Shown here: piece after piece, positions 34,166 through 42,860 of the stretch
Position numbering within the stretch: the first letter of the stretch is position 1
Layout: each line of letters starts with the position of its first letter
Origin: Streptomyces fodineus
Lineage (GTDB): Bacteria; Actinomycetota; Actinomycetes; Streptomycetales; Streptomycetaceae
Assembly (NCBI RefSeq): GCF_001735805.1
Contig: NZ_CP017248.1
Coordinates: 6,882,001 to 6,946,000 of the forward strand
Length of the DNA: 64,000 nucleotides
Reading direction: 5' to 3'
Translations under genes and position numbers: made by a program
The notes under the pieces: generated by a model
What the model was told of the DNA's origin: nothing
The model's input: only the letters and a program-made list of their open reading frames with translations
Database searches by the model: none

Positions 34166-35296
34166 TCAGTACACGCCCTCGATGATCTCGGTGTCCGGCT
34201 CGGCGTACGGGGCGACGTCGGCGACCGCGTCGGCCGGGTGGCCGGGGAGGGGGGCGATGCGGGTGGCGACGTCGCGTTCGAGGTTGTTCGGGAGGAGCGT
34301 CTCGCGGGTGAGGGTGTGGGCGAGGACCCGGCCGCGGTCGCCGTAGGGGACGCGGGTGCGGTCCGCGGCCGGCAGGCCGGCCGGGGCGGTGGGGTCCACG
34401 ATCTCCATGAGGAAGCCGGTGTAGCAGGGGACGAAGACGGCGCTGCCGTCGTCGTGCGCCGGGGTCTCGGCGGACAGGGGGACGTACTCGGGGGAGACGC
34501 CGGTGATCGTGTTGCCGTACGCGCCGCGCAGCCGGACGCCGGGGAAGACCTCGTGGCGCAGGATGTCGCGGGTGTCCCGGTCCATCGACGCCCCGCTCCA
34601 CAGCACGGTGTGGACACTGCGGTTGATCAGCTCCACCGCACGCGGCGACTGCGCGAGGACCTCCAGCAGCGGCGGGGTGCAGAACATCACGTCGACGCTC
34701 TGGGTCGTCAGCAGGTCCATGGTCTGGGCGACCAGGTGCTCGATGTACTCCTGGGCCTCCTTGTTCCGGCCCGCGCGCATCAGCTCCTTGACCCAGCGCG
34801 GGTCGAGGTCGATGTGCAGGGGGACGGCCGAGCGCAGCGCGGTCAGTTCGCGCAGGACGTGGCCGACGGCGTGCGGGCCGGTCGGGGCGATCAGCAGCCA
34901 GTTGCCGCCGTGCGGGATCTCCTCGCGGTCCAGGAAGGAGGACCACCAGCCGGCCTGCCGCCGGAACTCGGCGAAGTCGACGATGCGGCGCGGTCGGCCG
35001 GTGGTGCCGCCGGTCTCGAACACCCGCATCGGCCCCGTGCCGGCCAGGCCCTTGGGCACGAGGTCGCCGACGGGGACCCTGCGGATCTCGTCCGTGACGT
35101 CCGGCAGCAGCGCCAGGCCGGCGAGCGTGGTGATGTCCTTGCGCGGGTCGAAGGACCAGCCGCGGGCCTGCTCCAGCCAGAAGCGGGAGCCGGTGTCCGG
35201 GCCGAAGTGCCATTCCATCGCCGCCTGCACGAGATCGTCGGCGCGGAAGTCCTCACCGCTGGAGGTGACGAGGGGAGGGGGCGTCTGGGGTGTCAT
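34166..35296 (-). CDS. LuxE-like acyl-protein synthetase
   Basis: The 376-residue protein is of the LuxE/PaaK-like branch of adenylate-forming enzymes. The phosphate loop reads FETGGTTGRPRRI (93-105), LLIAPTGPHAVGHVL follows, and SGASMDRDTRD then RGAYGNTITGV form the adenylate-binding part. LuxE activates a free carboxylic acid with ATP and passes the acyl group to LuxC; the LuxC-like gene is the next one, one base away. It should therefore activate the acid released by the thioesterase encoded just upstream. Start ATG at 35296. Confidence 0.82.
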   Translation of the reverse strand: MTPQTPPPLVTSSGEDFRADDLVQAAMEWHFGPDTGSRFWLEQARGWSFDPRKDITTLAGLALLPDVTDEIRRVPVGDLVPKGLAGTGPMRVFETGGTTGRPRRIVDFAEFRRQAGWWSSFLDREEIPHGGNWLLIAPTGPHAVGHVLRELTALRSAVPLHIDLDPRWVKELMRAGRNKEAQEYIEHLVAQTMDLLTTQSVDVMFCTPPLLEVLAQSPRAVELINRSVHTVLWSGASMDRDTRDILRHEVFPGVRLRGAYGNTITGVSPEYVPLSAETPAHDDGSAVFVPCYTGFLMEIVDPTAPAGLPAADRTRVPYGDRGRVLAHTLTRETLLPNNLERDVATRIAPLPGHPADAVADVAPYAEPDTEIIEGVY

Positions 35297-35332
35297 CGTG
35301 GTGTCCTTCGGGCATTTCGAATTCGGAAAGGC

Positions 35333-36115
35333 TCAGGCGGGGGTGGTGCCGAGGTCGGCGAGGAGGGCCTCGACCACCGGGCCCGGGTCCCGCTCCGCGA
35401 AGAAGTGGCCGCCGGGCGGGTCGTCGTACAGATGACGGCGGTACGAGCCGGGTGCCGCCTCCGCCGACCAGGCGGCCAGCCCCTCCGGTGTGGTCAGCGG
35501 GTCCCGGGCGCAGCCGAACACCGACACCCGGCAGTTCAGCGGCGCCGTGCGCGGGGGCCGGTAGCCCTCGGCCATGGCGATGTCGGCGCGCAGGGCCCGC
35601 ACGAACAGCGGCGCCAGTTCCGGGCGGTCCAGCAGGGGCTGCGGGACGGCCCCGAACGCGCCGACGCGGGACCAGAGTTCGCCGTCGGGCAGCCCGGCGA
35701 ACCAGGGCAGCCGGCGCGGCGCCCAGGGCGCGTCGTACGCCGCGACGGCCAGGGCGTACGGCGCGATGCCCCAGCGGTCCCGCCAGGCGCGGGCGAGGCC
35801 GAGGGCGAGACAGCCGCCGAGGCTGTACCCGAACACGACCAGCCGGCCGGCCCGTTCGGGCGCCGGAAGTTCGGTGCACAGCGTCCCGGTGACCTGGTCG
35901 AGGTCGCGGACGACCGGCTCCTCGCCGCGCAGCAGCCCGTGACCGGGCAGGTCGGCCGCCAACAGCCTTACCCCGGCGGGCAGATGGGGGATCCAGCCGT
36001 CGTAGATGCGGGGTGTTCCGCCCGCGTACGGCAGACACACCAGCGTCGTGTGCGCGTCCTCGTCCCCGGCCAGTGGCCGCAGCCAGCCGCGCCGTGCCGT
36101 CGTCGGGCCAGGCAT
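35333..36115 (-). CDS. Type II thioesterase (GrsT/LuxD-like role)
   Basis: This 260-residue alpha/beta hydrolase of the type II thioesterase family has FGYSLGG (nucleophile Ser98), LVCLPYAGG near the N-terminus (oxyanion region) and GGHFFAE (catalytic His). It hydrolyses acyl groups from carrier proteins, either to clear stalled PCP or, as LuxD does, to feed free acid to LuxE. The following LuxE-like gene favours the second role. Start ATG overlaps the halogenase stop by one base (TGATG). Confidence 0.85.
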   Translation of the reverse strand: MPGPTTARRGWLRPLAGDEDAHTTLVCLPYAGGTPRIYDGWIPHLPAGVRLLAADLPGHGLLRGEEPVVRDLDQVTGTLCTELPAPERAGRLVVFGYSLGGCLALGLARAWRDRWGIAPYALAVAAYDAPWAPRRLPWFAGLPDGELWSRVGAFGAVPQPLLDRPELAPLFVRALRADIAMAEGYRPPRTAPLNCRVSVFGCARDPLTTPEGLAAWSAEAAPGSYRRHLYDDPPGGHFFAERDPGPVVEALLADLGTTPA

Positions 36116-37431
36116 CAGAACAGCGGCGCGGCGGCCGGGGCCCGCAGCGAGCCGAGATGCGGATGCCAGAGGTGGTCCGGGTTGTTCTCCACGGCCTTGA
36201 GGACGCCCTGCATGGTGGCGAGGACCGGCGGATGGTCGGTCTCGTAGACGTTGCCCTGAAGCAGCCGCAGAACGTCCAGCCGGTAGCGGGGGTCCTGGAC
36301 GAAGACGGTGAAGAGGATGTTGAGGCGGTAGTAGACGGCGATGAAGTTGTACCAGTTCGTCAGCCCGCGGCGCTGTTTCCGCTCGTACTCCGCGAAGCGC
36401 GGCCGGGAGAAGTCACCGGCCTCGGCCGCCGCGAGCACGTCCTCGGACAGCAGCCGCGCCGAGTTCATCGCGATGCCCACGCCGCTGGAGAAGATCGGGT
36501 CGACGAAGCGCGCGGCGTCGCCGACCATCGCCCAGCCGTCCCCGGTGATCTGCCGCATGGCGTAGCTGAAGTCGCCGTCCACCTTCAGCGGGCGGACCGG
36601 CGTGCAGGCGCGCAGCGCGGCGGCCAGATCGGGGCGGTGGTCCAGCGCGCCCCAGAAGAACGCGTGCCGGTCGCCGCCGGCGCCCCGCAGCCGGCTCTTG
36701 CGGGAGACCACGCCGACGCTGGTGACGGTGTCGGTGATGGGGATCTGCCACACCCAGCTGTCCTCGGCGGGCAGGAAGTGCACGAAGAGGTAGTCGGCCA
36801 GGGCGTCGCGGCCGGCGATGGCCTCGCGGTCCAGGCCGGTGAACCAGCCGTGCACCGCGTACTGGTCGAAGGTCGGGTCGGTGACCTTCAGGCCCAGTTG
36901 ACGGCCCAGCAGGGTGCCGCGGCCACTGGCGTCGATGACCATCCGCACGCCGGTCCGGCTCTCGCTGCCGCCCGAGGCGTGGACGATCTGCGGGTGCGGG
37001 CCGTCGAAGTCCACCCGGCGGACGCGGGCGCCCTCGAAGACCTTGGCCCCGAGGGTGGCGCTGTGCTCCAGCAGCAGCTGGTCGAAGCGCCCGCGGTCGA
37101 CGTGGTACGTGTAGCTCTGGCCGCCCAGCACGTTCTGGTCCTCGGCGAAGGCCAGATCGGCCATGCCGAAGGTGTCACTGGCGCGGCCGCCGCCGGGTGA
37201 CGTCCAGGCGGCGCCGTACTTCTTCGGGAATCCGGCCGCGTCGAGTTTCGCCAGCGCCCCGATCTCCCGCAGCACCGGCGTGGTGGCCGGAACCAGCGAT
37301 TCCCCCACATGCTCCCGCGGGAAGATCTCACCCTCGAACACGGCGACGGAAAGGCCCGCGCGTGCCAGATAGGACGCGGCCGTGGAACCACCCGGACCGC
37401 CCCCGACGACACCGATATCGAAATCGGTCAC
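36115..37431 (-). CDS. FAD-dependent halogenase acting on carrier-bound pyrrole (PltA-like), copy 1
   Basis: This 438-residue flavin-dependent halogenase has FAD loop GGGPGGS (10-16), the ESLVPATTPVLREIG segment, a conserved Lys in FPKKYGAAW, and the halogenase motif WVWQIPI at 226-232. It ends after GDAARFVDPIFSSGVGIAMNSARLL. The overall form matches halogenases that act on PCP-tethered pyrroles, needing FADH2, O2 and chloride or bromide. A second copy lies divergently at 37850. GTG start with AAGGAG five bases upstream; the carrier-protein gene is 12 bases upstream, fitting a carrier-bound substrate. Confidence 0.88.
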   Translation of the reverse strand: MTDFDIGVVGGGPGGSTAASYLARAGLSVAVFEGEIFPREHVGESLVPATTPVLREIGALAKLDAAGFPKKYGAAWTSPGGGRASDTFGMADLAFAEDQNVLGGQSYTYHVDRGRFDQLLLEHSATLGAKVFEGARVRRVDFDGPHPQIVHASGGSESRTGVRMVIDASGRGTLLGRQLGLKVTDPTFDQYAVHGWFTGLDREAIAGRDALADYLFVHFLPAEDSWVWQIPITDTVTSVGVVSRKSRLRGAGGDRHAFFWGALDHRPDLAAALRACTPVRPLKVDGDFSYAMRQITGDGWAMVGDAARFVDPIFSSGVGIAMNSARLLSEDVLAAAEAGDFSRPRFAEYERKQRRGLTNWYNFIAVYYRLNILFTVFVQDPRYRLDVLRLLQGNVYETDHPPVLATMQGVLKAVENNPDHLWHPHLGSLRAPAAAPLF

Positions 37432-37443
37432 GGTGACTCCTTC

Positions 37444-37710
37444 TCAAACCTGTGCAGGCGTGCCCGACAATTCCGCGAGCAGGTTCGCGATGTTGTCGAT
37501 CGTCGCGAAATTCGAGCCCACCACCCGGTCATGCGGAATGGCGATTCCGTATTCCGTTTGAATGTGTCCGATGAGCTGCACGGTGGTGAGCGAGGTGAGA
37601 ATTCCCCATTCCAGCAGCGGGGCGTCCGGCGCGATCTCTTCCTCGGCGGAGCCCAGCACCACGTTCTGGAGGTAATCCCTGACAGCGGCGACTGCCTCAT
37701 CCTTGGTCAT
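37444..37710 (-). CDS. Stand-alone peptidyl carrier protein
   Basis: This 88-residue carrier protein carries its phosphopantetheine Ser at residue 40 in LLEWGILTSLTTVQLIGHI, a form like RedO/PltL carriers of proline and pyrrole. The adenylation enzyme, dehydrogenase and halogenases in this operon should all act on it. It is the first gene of the minus-strand operon. The ATG at 37710 lacks a strong ribosome binding site; a GTG at 37746 would add 12 residues. Confidence 0.88.
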   Translation of the reverse strand: MTKDEAVAAVRDYLQNVVLGSAEEEIAPDAPLLEWGILTSLTTVQLIGHIQTEYGIAIPHDRVVGSNFATIDNIANLLAELSGTPAQV

Positions 37711-37849
37711 GTGTGTAGCTGACCACAGGAGAGGCGGGGGAACCACACCCGATCCGAAATGATTCCATCACGTTCCCTGATGGGTAAAGGGTATTTCCGG
37801 ATGTGCGAAAGGCTGCTAATTTTCGCTCAACCCGCGAAAGGACTTTCCT
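37711..37849. promoter_or_regulatory. Divergent promoter region of the halopyrrole cluster
   Basis: About 140 AT-richer bases separate the carrier-protein operon from the second halogenase. They hold TCCGAAAT (37753) and ATTTCCGGA (37793), an imperfect dyad that could be a shared operator for the LysR regulator at 42861. I could not assign -10/-35 boxes with confidence. Confidence 0.45.
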
Positions 37850-39199
37850 GTGTCTGATTTCCTGTACGATGTCGGAATCATCGGCGGCGGCCCCGCGGGG
37901 TCGACCATGGCGTCCTATCTCGCACAGGCCGGCCTGTCCTGTGTCGTACTCGAAGCCGAACATTTTCCGCGCCCCCATGTCGGCGAATCCCTGGTGCCCG
38001 CCACCACACCCGTACTGCGCGAGATAGGCGCCCTCGAGAAGATCGAGAAGGAGGGTTTTCCCCGTAAATACGGGGCGGCCTGGACCGCCGCGGTCGACGA
38101 CTCGATCCCGCAGCTCGGCTTCCGTGGCCTGCACAGCGGATTCCGGCTCGCCGACGTCCGGTTCAGCGAGCGCGACCAGCCCGGGGTGTGCCAGGACCAC
38201 ACCTACCACGTCGACCGCGGACGCTTCGACGAGCTGCTGCTGGAGCACGCCGCCGGCCTGGGCGCGGTGGTCCGGCAGGGCGCCCGCGTCCAGCGGGTCG
38301 ACCTGGACGGCGAGATCAGGCGCATCACCTACCGCGAGGACGGCACGGAGCAGTCCGTACGCGCCCGGATGGTCGTCGACGCGAGCGGGCGCGGCACCCT
38401 CCTCGGCCGGCAGCTGAAGCTGAAGGAGCCCGACCCGGTCTTCAACCAGTACGCCGTCCACACCTGGTTCGAGGATCTGGACCGGCAGGCGGTCAGCAGT
38501 ACCGAGGACCGCGCGGACTACATCTTCATCCACTTCCTGCCGCTCACCGACACCTGGGTGTGGCAGATCCCCATCACCGACACCATCACCAGCATCGGCG
38601 TGGTCACGCAGAAGAGCCGCTTCAAGGAGGCCGCCGCCGATGACCTGGAGGCCTTCTTCTGGGACTCCATCGACTCCCGGCCCGAACTCGGCGCCGCGCT
38701 GCGCTCCGCCCGGCGGGTGCGGCCCTTCAAGTCCGAGGGCGACTACAGCTACGCCATGCGTGAACTCAGCGGCGACGGCTGGCTGTTGATCGGCGACGCG
38801 GCCCGTTTCGTCGACCCGATCTTCTCCAGCGGCGTCAGCGTCGCCCTCAACAGCGCCCGGCTGGCCGCCGGCGACATCATCGCGGCCCACAAGGCGGGGG
38901 ACTTCACCCGGCAGCGGTTCGCGACGTACGAGGGCAAGCTGCGCAAGGCCGTGCGCAACTGGTACGAGTTCATCTCCATCTACTACCGCCTCAACATCCT
39001 CTTCACCGCCTTCGTGCAGGACCCGCGCTACCGCGTCGACGTGCTGAAGATGCTGCAGGGCGACGTCTACGACGCCGAGGAACCGGCCGCGCTCGGCAGG
39101 ATGCGCGAGGTGCTGCGCGAGGTCGAGGCCGACCCCGGGCATCTGTGGCACCGGCACCTCGGATCGCTGCGGGCCACCGCCCCCGCGGCCGGCTCCTGA
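37850..39199 (+). CDS. FAD-dependent halogenase acting on carrier-bound pyrrole (PltA-like), copy 2
   Basis: This 449-residue paralogue of the 36115-37431 halogenase has GGGPAGS at 12-18, FPRKYGAAW with the conserved Lys, WVWQIPI at 236-242, and GDAARFVDPIFSSGVSVALNSARL. The two are clearly related over their whole length but differ throughout, so it is an old duplication with likely different regiochemistry or substrate state. It starts a rightward operon-like set (MFS, tautomerase, MFS, LysR). GTG start at 37850 follows GAAAGGA. Confidence 0.88.
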   Translation: MSDFLYDVGIIGGGPAGSTMASYLAQAGLSCVVLEAEHFPRPHVGESLVPATTPVLREIGALEKIEKEGFPRKYGAAWTAAVDDSIPQLGFRGLHSGFRLADVRFSERDQPGVCQDHTYHVDRGRFDELLLEHAAGLGAVVRQGARVQRVDLDGEIRRITYREDGTEQSVRARMVVDASGRGTLLGRQLKLKEPDPVFNQYAVHTWFEDLDRQAVSSTEDRADYIFIHFLPLTDTWVWQIPITDTITSIGVVTQKSRFKEAAADDLEAFFWDSIDSRPELGAALRSARRVRPFKSEGDYSYAMRELSGDGWLLIGDAARFVDPIFSSGVSVALNSARLAAGDIIAAHKAGDFTRQRFATYEGKLRKAVRNWYEFISIYYRLNILFTAFVQDPRYRVDVLKMLQGDVYDAEEPAALGRMREVLREVEADPGHLWHRHLGSLRATAPAAGS

Positions 39200-39219
39200 C
39201 GCGGCGGGGACGACGGACC

Positions 39220-40833
39220 GTGACCCTGTCTCGTACGGACCTCAACACCGGTATCGCACGCCCCTGGTGGTTCTGGACCGGCGTGGCCCTGTCCTGCGCC
39301 GGTGTCCTGCTGCACCTTCCGATGTTCTTCGCCATGCGTTCCATGCACTACCGCATGGCCGGGATGGGGATGGGCAGCTCGCCCGAGATGATCACCGGCA
39401 TGCTGCTGCTGGTCGTGGGCCTGGGCGCCGCCGTCCACGGCCTGGTCCGGCGCCGGCCGGCGGCCGAGGACGCGGTGGCGGCCGGCCGCTACCGCGTCGC
39501 GCCCGGCCCCGAGGAGCGGCTGAGCCCGGCCCACCGGCGCCTCGTCGCGGCCCTGTCGCTCGCGCTGGTCATCGACGTGATGAAGCCCGCCACCATCGCG
39601 TTCATCCTGCCCGGTATGCGCGAGGAGTACGGCATCGGCGCCGCCGAGGTCGCGATGATGCCCGTCGCGGCGCTGACCGGGACCGTCATCGGCTCGCTGG
39701 TGTGGGGCTGGCTCGCCGACCGGCTCGGGCGGCGGGCCACCATCCTGCTGTCCTCGCTGATGTTCATCACCACCACCGTGTGCGCGGTGATGCCCGCCTT
39801 CGTGTGGAACCTCGTCATGTGCCTGGTGATGGGGACGGCGGCCGGCGGGCTGCTGCCCGTCGCGTACGCGATGATGGCGGAATCGGTGCCGGCCCGGCAG
39901 CGCAGCGTCCTCATGGTGCTCCAGGCGGGCCTGGCCACCGGTGTCGCGTACTTCCTCACCAGCGCGCTGGCCGCCGCCCTGATCCCGCACTTCGGCTGGC
40001 GTGTGATGTGGCTGGTGCACTTCCCGTTCGCCGTCGTCATCATCCTCGTCAACCGCTGGATCCCCGAGTCCCCGCGCTTCCTCGTGCGCTACGGCCGGAT
40101 CGCCGAGGCCGAGCGGATCGTGCACGACTACGGGATGGTGCTGGCCGACGACGCCCCACCGAGCGAGCCCGTGGCCGCACAGGGCGCCCTCGCGGCGCTC
40201 TTCGGCCGGGGAGTGCTCGTCAAGACCCTGGTGGTCGGCGGATACGCACTGTCCTGGTCGATCGTCAACTGGGGATTCATGACCTTCCTGCCCACGCTCC
40301 TGGGCAAGGCGGAGGCGGGCCGGGTGCTGCCCCTGTCCTCGCTGCTGGCCATCCCCGGCACGGCCCTGGTCGCGTATCTCTACGCCCGCTGGAGCAGCCG
40401 CCGCACCATGGTGCTCTCCGGCGCGGTCACCGTGCTGGCCCTGCTGGGCCTGGCCGCGCTCGGCCGGGCCGGCGGGGCGGGCGTCTACCTGCCGCTGGCT
40501 CTGCTGCTGATCGGCACCGGCGCGGTCACGGCGACGCTGGCGCCGTACGCCGCCGAGATCTACCCCACCCATGTCCGGGGCGCGGCCGGCGGATTCGCCG
40601 CGGCCTGCAGCAAGGCCGGCGGGCTCTTCGCCCCGCCGCTGATCGGACTGCTGCTGGCGCAGTACCCCGGCATGCGGGTCATCGGACTGTGCGCCGCGGT
40701 ATCGATGGCCGTGGCGACGGTCGCCGTCGCCAGGAAGGGGCGGGAAACGGCGGGCCGGGAACTGGACGAGGCGCCCGAGGCCGTGGTCAGTCCTGCGGCG
40801 GACGGCCGTGGTGCGCCGGCAGGGGTTTCCTGA
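39220..40833 (+). CDS. MFS transporter with two-helix N-terminal extension
   Basis: This 537-residue MFS protein is of the aromatic acid/sugar:H+ symporter-like group: GWLADRLGRRATILLSSL after TM2, ESPRFLVRYGRIAEAERIV at mid-loop, GTGAVTATLAPYAAEIYPTHVRGAA late. Before the usual 12 TM it has about 110 residues with two more hydrophobic helices (WWFWTGVALSCAGVLLHLPM and MITGMLLLVVGLGAAVHGLV) separated by Met-rich loops. It probably exports the halogenated product or takes up a precursor. GTG start 39220 lies 20 bases after the halogenase stop. Confidence 0.82.
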   Translation: MTLSRTDLNTGIARPWWFWTGVALSCAGVLLHLPMFFAMRSMHYRMAGMGMGSSPEMITGMLLLVVGLGAAVHGLVRRRPAAEDAVAAGRYRVAPGPEERLSPAHRRLVAALSLALVIDVMKPATIAFILPGMREEYGIGAAEVAMMPVAALTGTVIGSLVWGWLADRLGRRATILLSSLMFITTTVCAVMPAFVWNLVMCLVMGTAAGGLLPVAYAMMAESVPARQRSVLMVLQAGLATGVAYFLTSALAAALIPHFGWRVMWLVHFPFAVVIILVNRWIPESPRFLVRYGRIAEAERIVHDYGMVLADDAPPSEPVAAQGALAALFGRGVLVKTLVVGGYALSWSIVNWGFMTFLPTLLGKAEAGRVLPLSSLLAIPGTALVAYLYARWSSRRTMVLSGAVTVLALLGLAALGRAGGAGVYLPLALLLIGTGAVTATLAPYAAEIYPTHVRGAAGGFAAACSKAGGLFAPPLIGLLLAQYPGMRVIGLCAAVSMAVATVAVARKGRETAGRELDEAPEAVVSPAADGRGAPAGVS

Positions 40834-40892
40834 ACTCGGCACCTCACCTGCAATTATCACGATTCGTGATCCGTCCCAGAGTGGATTGCGTC

Positions 40893-40921
40893 TTGGACGC
40901 CCCCCTGCCCGGTGCTGGACT
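40893..40921 (+). promoter_or_regulatory. Candidate promoter of the tautomerase gene, shared with 51084
   Basis: TTGGAC (40893-40898), 17 bases, TGGACT (40916-40921), 75 bases before the tautomerase ATG. GTCTTGGAC, then 11 variable bases, then CGGTGCTGGACT recurs exactly at 51081-51112. The boxes have ideal spacing, though the -10 is a poor match to TANNNT. Confidence 0.5.
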
Positions 40922-40995
40922 GGATCTACGACGGATCCCGGCTCATCGGGCAGGGACCGTGTGTTGTCGGTACACCCTCGATCCCGGAGAACGCG

Positions 40996-41193
40996 ATGCC
41001 TCTCATCCATGTGCAGCAGACCCCCGGCAAGACCGCCGAGCAGAAGGCCGAGTTGGTCCGTGAGCTGACCGACGCGTACGTCAAGGCCACCGGCAGCAAG
41101 CCGGAGAGCGTGTGGGTGACCGTGCAGGAGATCGGCACCGACAGCTGGTCCATCGCCGGTGAGACGCTGGCCGCCCGCGCCGCCAAGCGCTGA
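40996..41193 (+). CDS. 4-oxalocrotonate tautomerase family protein
   Basis: The 65-residue protein, after removal of Met, begins PLIHVQQTPGKTAEQKAELV; the N-terminal Pro is the catalytic base of the 4-OT family. Members move protons between enol and keto forms as small oligomers. In the halopyrrole cluster it might tautomerise a hydroxypyrrole/pyrrolinone; it may also be an unrelated housekeeping gene with its own promoter. ATG chosen for Pro2; the longer frame to 40912 would bury it. Confidence 0.85.
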   Translation: MPLIHVQQTPGKTAEQKAELVRELTDAYVKATGSKPESVWVTVQEIGTDSWSIAGETLAARAAKR

Positions 41194-41251
41194 ACCCGAG
41201 GGCCGGCCCCTCGGTCGAGGACGGGCCGACGGGCCGCCCTCCCCCCAAGCC

Positions 41252-41295
41252 GCCGTTTCCGGGTCGGATATCCCCCGTTTCGCCCCGGAAACGGC
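41252..41295. terminator. Hairpin after the tautomerase gene
   Basis: GCCGTTTCCGGG (41252-41263) and CCCGGAAACGGC (41284-41295) are perfect 12-bp arms around 20 bases. Probably a terminator of the tautomerase transcript, or a leader structure for the following MFS gene. No U tract is seen. Confidence 0.5.
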
Positions 41296-41392
41296 TCCCT
41301 TCCTCCCCGCGTGGTCTCTCCGCAATCGCACCGGTGTCCGCCGGCTGAGTCCACCACCGACTCGTCCTTGACCAAGGAAGTTGCCACGTGCC

Positions 41393-42676
41393 ATGAAGAC
41401 CGCATCAACACGCACGCCGTACGCGCTGTTGCTCGCCGTCCTGTCCTCGCTGAACGCGGGTGGCCTGTTCGCCTCCGACATCAATCTGCCGGGCGTGCCG
41501 GCCACCGCGCACGCCTTCCACACCCCGGTCGCGTCCGTGCAGTGGACGTTCAGCGCGTTCATGATCGGCATCGCGGTTTCGCAGGCGGTCTACGGGCCCA
41601 TCTCGGACGCCTACGGCCGCAAGCGCGTCATCGTGTCCGGGCTCGGCCTGTTCGTCCTCGCCTCGCTGGTGTGCGCCGCGGCGCCCACGGTCGAGGTGTT
41701 CGGCGCGGGCCGGCTCCTGCAGGCGCTGGGCGCCGGCTCGGGCATGGTGCTCGGCCGGGCGGTGATCAGTGACCTGTACGAGGAGAAGGACGCGGCGCGG
41801 ATGTTCGCCACGGTCATGCCGATCGTCGGTGTCTCCCCGTCCGTCGCCCCGCTGATCGGCGGCTACCTGACCACGTACGTCTCCTGGCGCGCGCCGTTCG
41901 TGGTCACCGCGCTGATCGGTCTGGCGACCCTGGTCGTGATGGTGACCGCGATCCCCGAGAGCCTGCCGCCGGAGCGGCGCAGCAAGCACCTGGGCGCCAC
42001 GCTCAGGGGCTACCCGAAGCTGCTGGGCCGCCCGCTGTTCTGGGCCTACACCGTCAACCTGTGCGTGGCGTACGGAGGTTACTTCGGCTACCTGGCGGCC
42101 TCCCCGCTGGTGTTCGAGAAGATGCGGCTGGCCACCGAGACCACCAGCTACTGCTACATCACCGTCTCGGTCGCGTACGTCGCGGGCAACCTCACCTCGC
42201 GCACCCTGGTCCGCACGCGGTCCGTCAACCGGCTGCTGTGGACGGGCCACGGCTTCTTCCTCGCCGGGGCCCTGATGATGCTGGGGCTGGGGCTCAGCGG
42301 GGCCGGCGGGCGCTGGGGCCTGCTGGTGCTGGTCTTCATGCCGGTGATGACGTTCGGCAACGGCTTCCTGCTGCCGCTGTCGATGAGCGCGGGGGTGACC
42401 ACGTTCCGGTCGACCGCCGGTTCGGCCTCCGGCCTGATGGGCGCGCTCCAGCTGCTGGCCGCCTCGCTGGGCATCTACCTCTCCAGCCGGCTGCCGGCGG
42501 GCGATCTGTTCGCCCTCGGCTGGTTCGTGCTGGCCGCCGCGGCGCTGGGGATCGGCGCCTTCGGCCTGTTCCTTTCCCTCGCGGCCCGGCAGACGGCCGC
42601 CCCACCCCGGAAGACCGGCCACATGCGGAGCGACAACGCGCCGGCCGCCGATCTGGAAGGCGCGGCGGCGGACTAG
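41393..42676 (+). CDS. MFS multidrug exporter, Bcr/CflA family
   Basis: This 427-residue, 12-TM exporter is of the DHA1 Bcr/CflA type: ASDINLPGVPATAHAF in TM1, GPISDAYGRKRVIVSGL after TM2, LLQALGAGSGMVLGRAVISDL in TM4-5. It likely gives self-resistance by exporting the cluster's product. I chose ATG 41393; the frame also opens at TTG 41381, but AAGGAAG sits too close to it. Followed 184 bases later by the LysR gene. Confidence 0.85.
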   Translation: MKTASTRTPYALLLAVLSSLNAGGLFASDINLPGVPATAHAFHTPVASVQWTFSAFMIGIAVSQAVYGPISDAYGRKRVIVSGLGLFVLASLVCAAAPTVEVFGAGRLLQALGAGSGMVLGRAVISDLYEEKDAARMFATVMPIVGVSPSVAPLIGGYLTTYVSWRAPFVVTALIGLATLVVMVTAIPESLPPERRSKHLGATLRGYPKLLGRPLFWAYTVNLCVAYGGYFGYLAASPLVFEKMRLATETTSYCYITVSVAYVAGNLTSRTLVRTRSVNRLLWTGHGFFLAGALMMLGLGLSGAGGRWGLLVLVFMPVMTFGNGFLLPLSMSAGVTTFRSTAGSASGLMGALQLLAASLGIYLSSRLPAGDLFALGWFVLAAAALGIGAFGLFLSLAARQTAAPPRKTGHMRSDNAPAADLEGAAAD

Positions 42677-42706
42677 TGGCGGCGGACTGAGGGCGCTGTG
42701 AACAGG

Positions 42707-42742
42707 GGCAGCGGGCCCGCCCGGGTTGCGGGCACCGCTGCC
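42707..42742. terminator. Hairpin after the Bcr/CflA gene
   Basis: GGCAGCGG (42707-42714) and CCGCTGCC (42735-42742) are perfect 8-bp arms around a GC-rich 20-base loop, 30 bases after the MFS stop. Likely terminator. Confidence 0.45.
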
Positions 42743-42806
42743 TCATGTGCGAGGATTCCCCCTGCGGCGGCTACGAAGGCGTACATTCCGCTCTTCGGCA
42801 ATGGGT

Positions 42807-42824
42807 GAACGTTTCTTCGTTCAA
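42807..42824. promoter_or_regulatory. Dyad upstream of the LysR gene
   Basis: TGAACG, six bases, CGTTCA; with flanks the arms reach nine bases with one mismatch. It ends 36 bases before the GTG start of the LysR gene and may be its own autoregulatory site. Confidence 0.4.
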
Positions 42825-42860
42825 CCATGGGAGTCGCCTGTACGAGGATTGGGGGGTCCT

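Noticed and set aside
34165..34617. Upstream extension of the LuxC-like frame
   Set aside because: It overlaps the LuxE-like gene in another frame and consists of Ser/Pro/Thr/Arg shadow residues; the ATG at 34164 is directly coupled to the LuxE stop.
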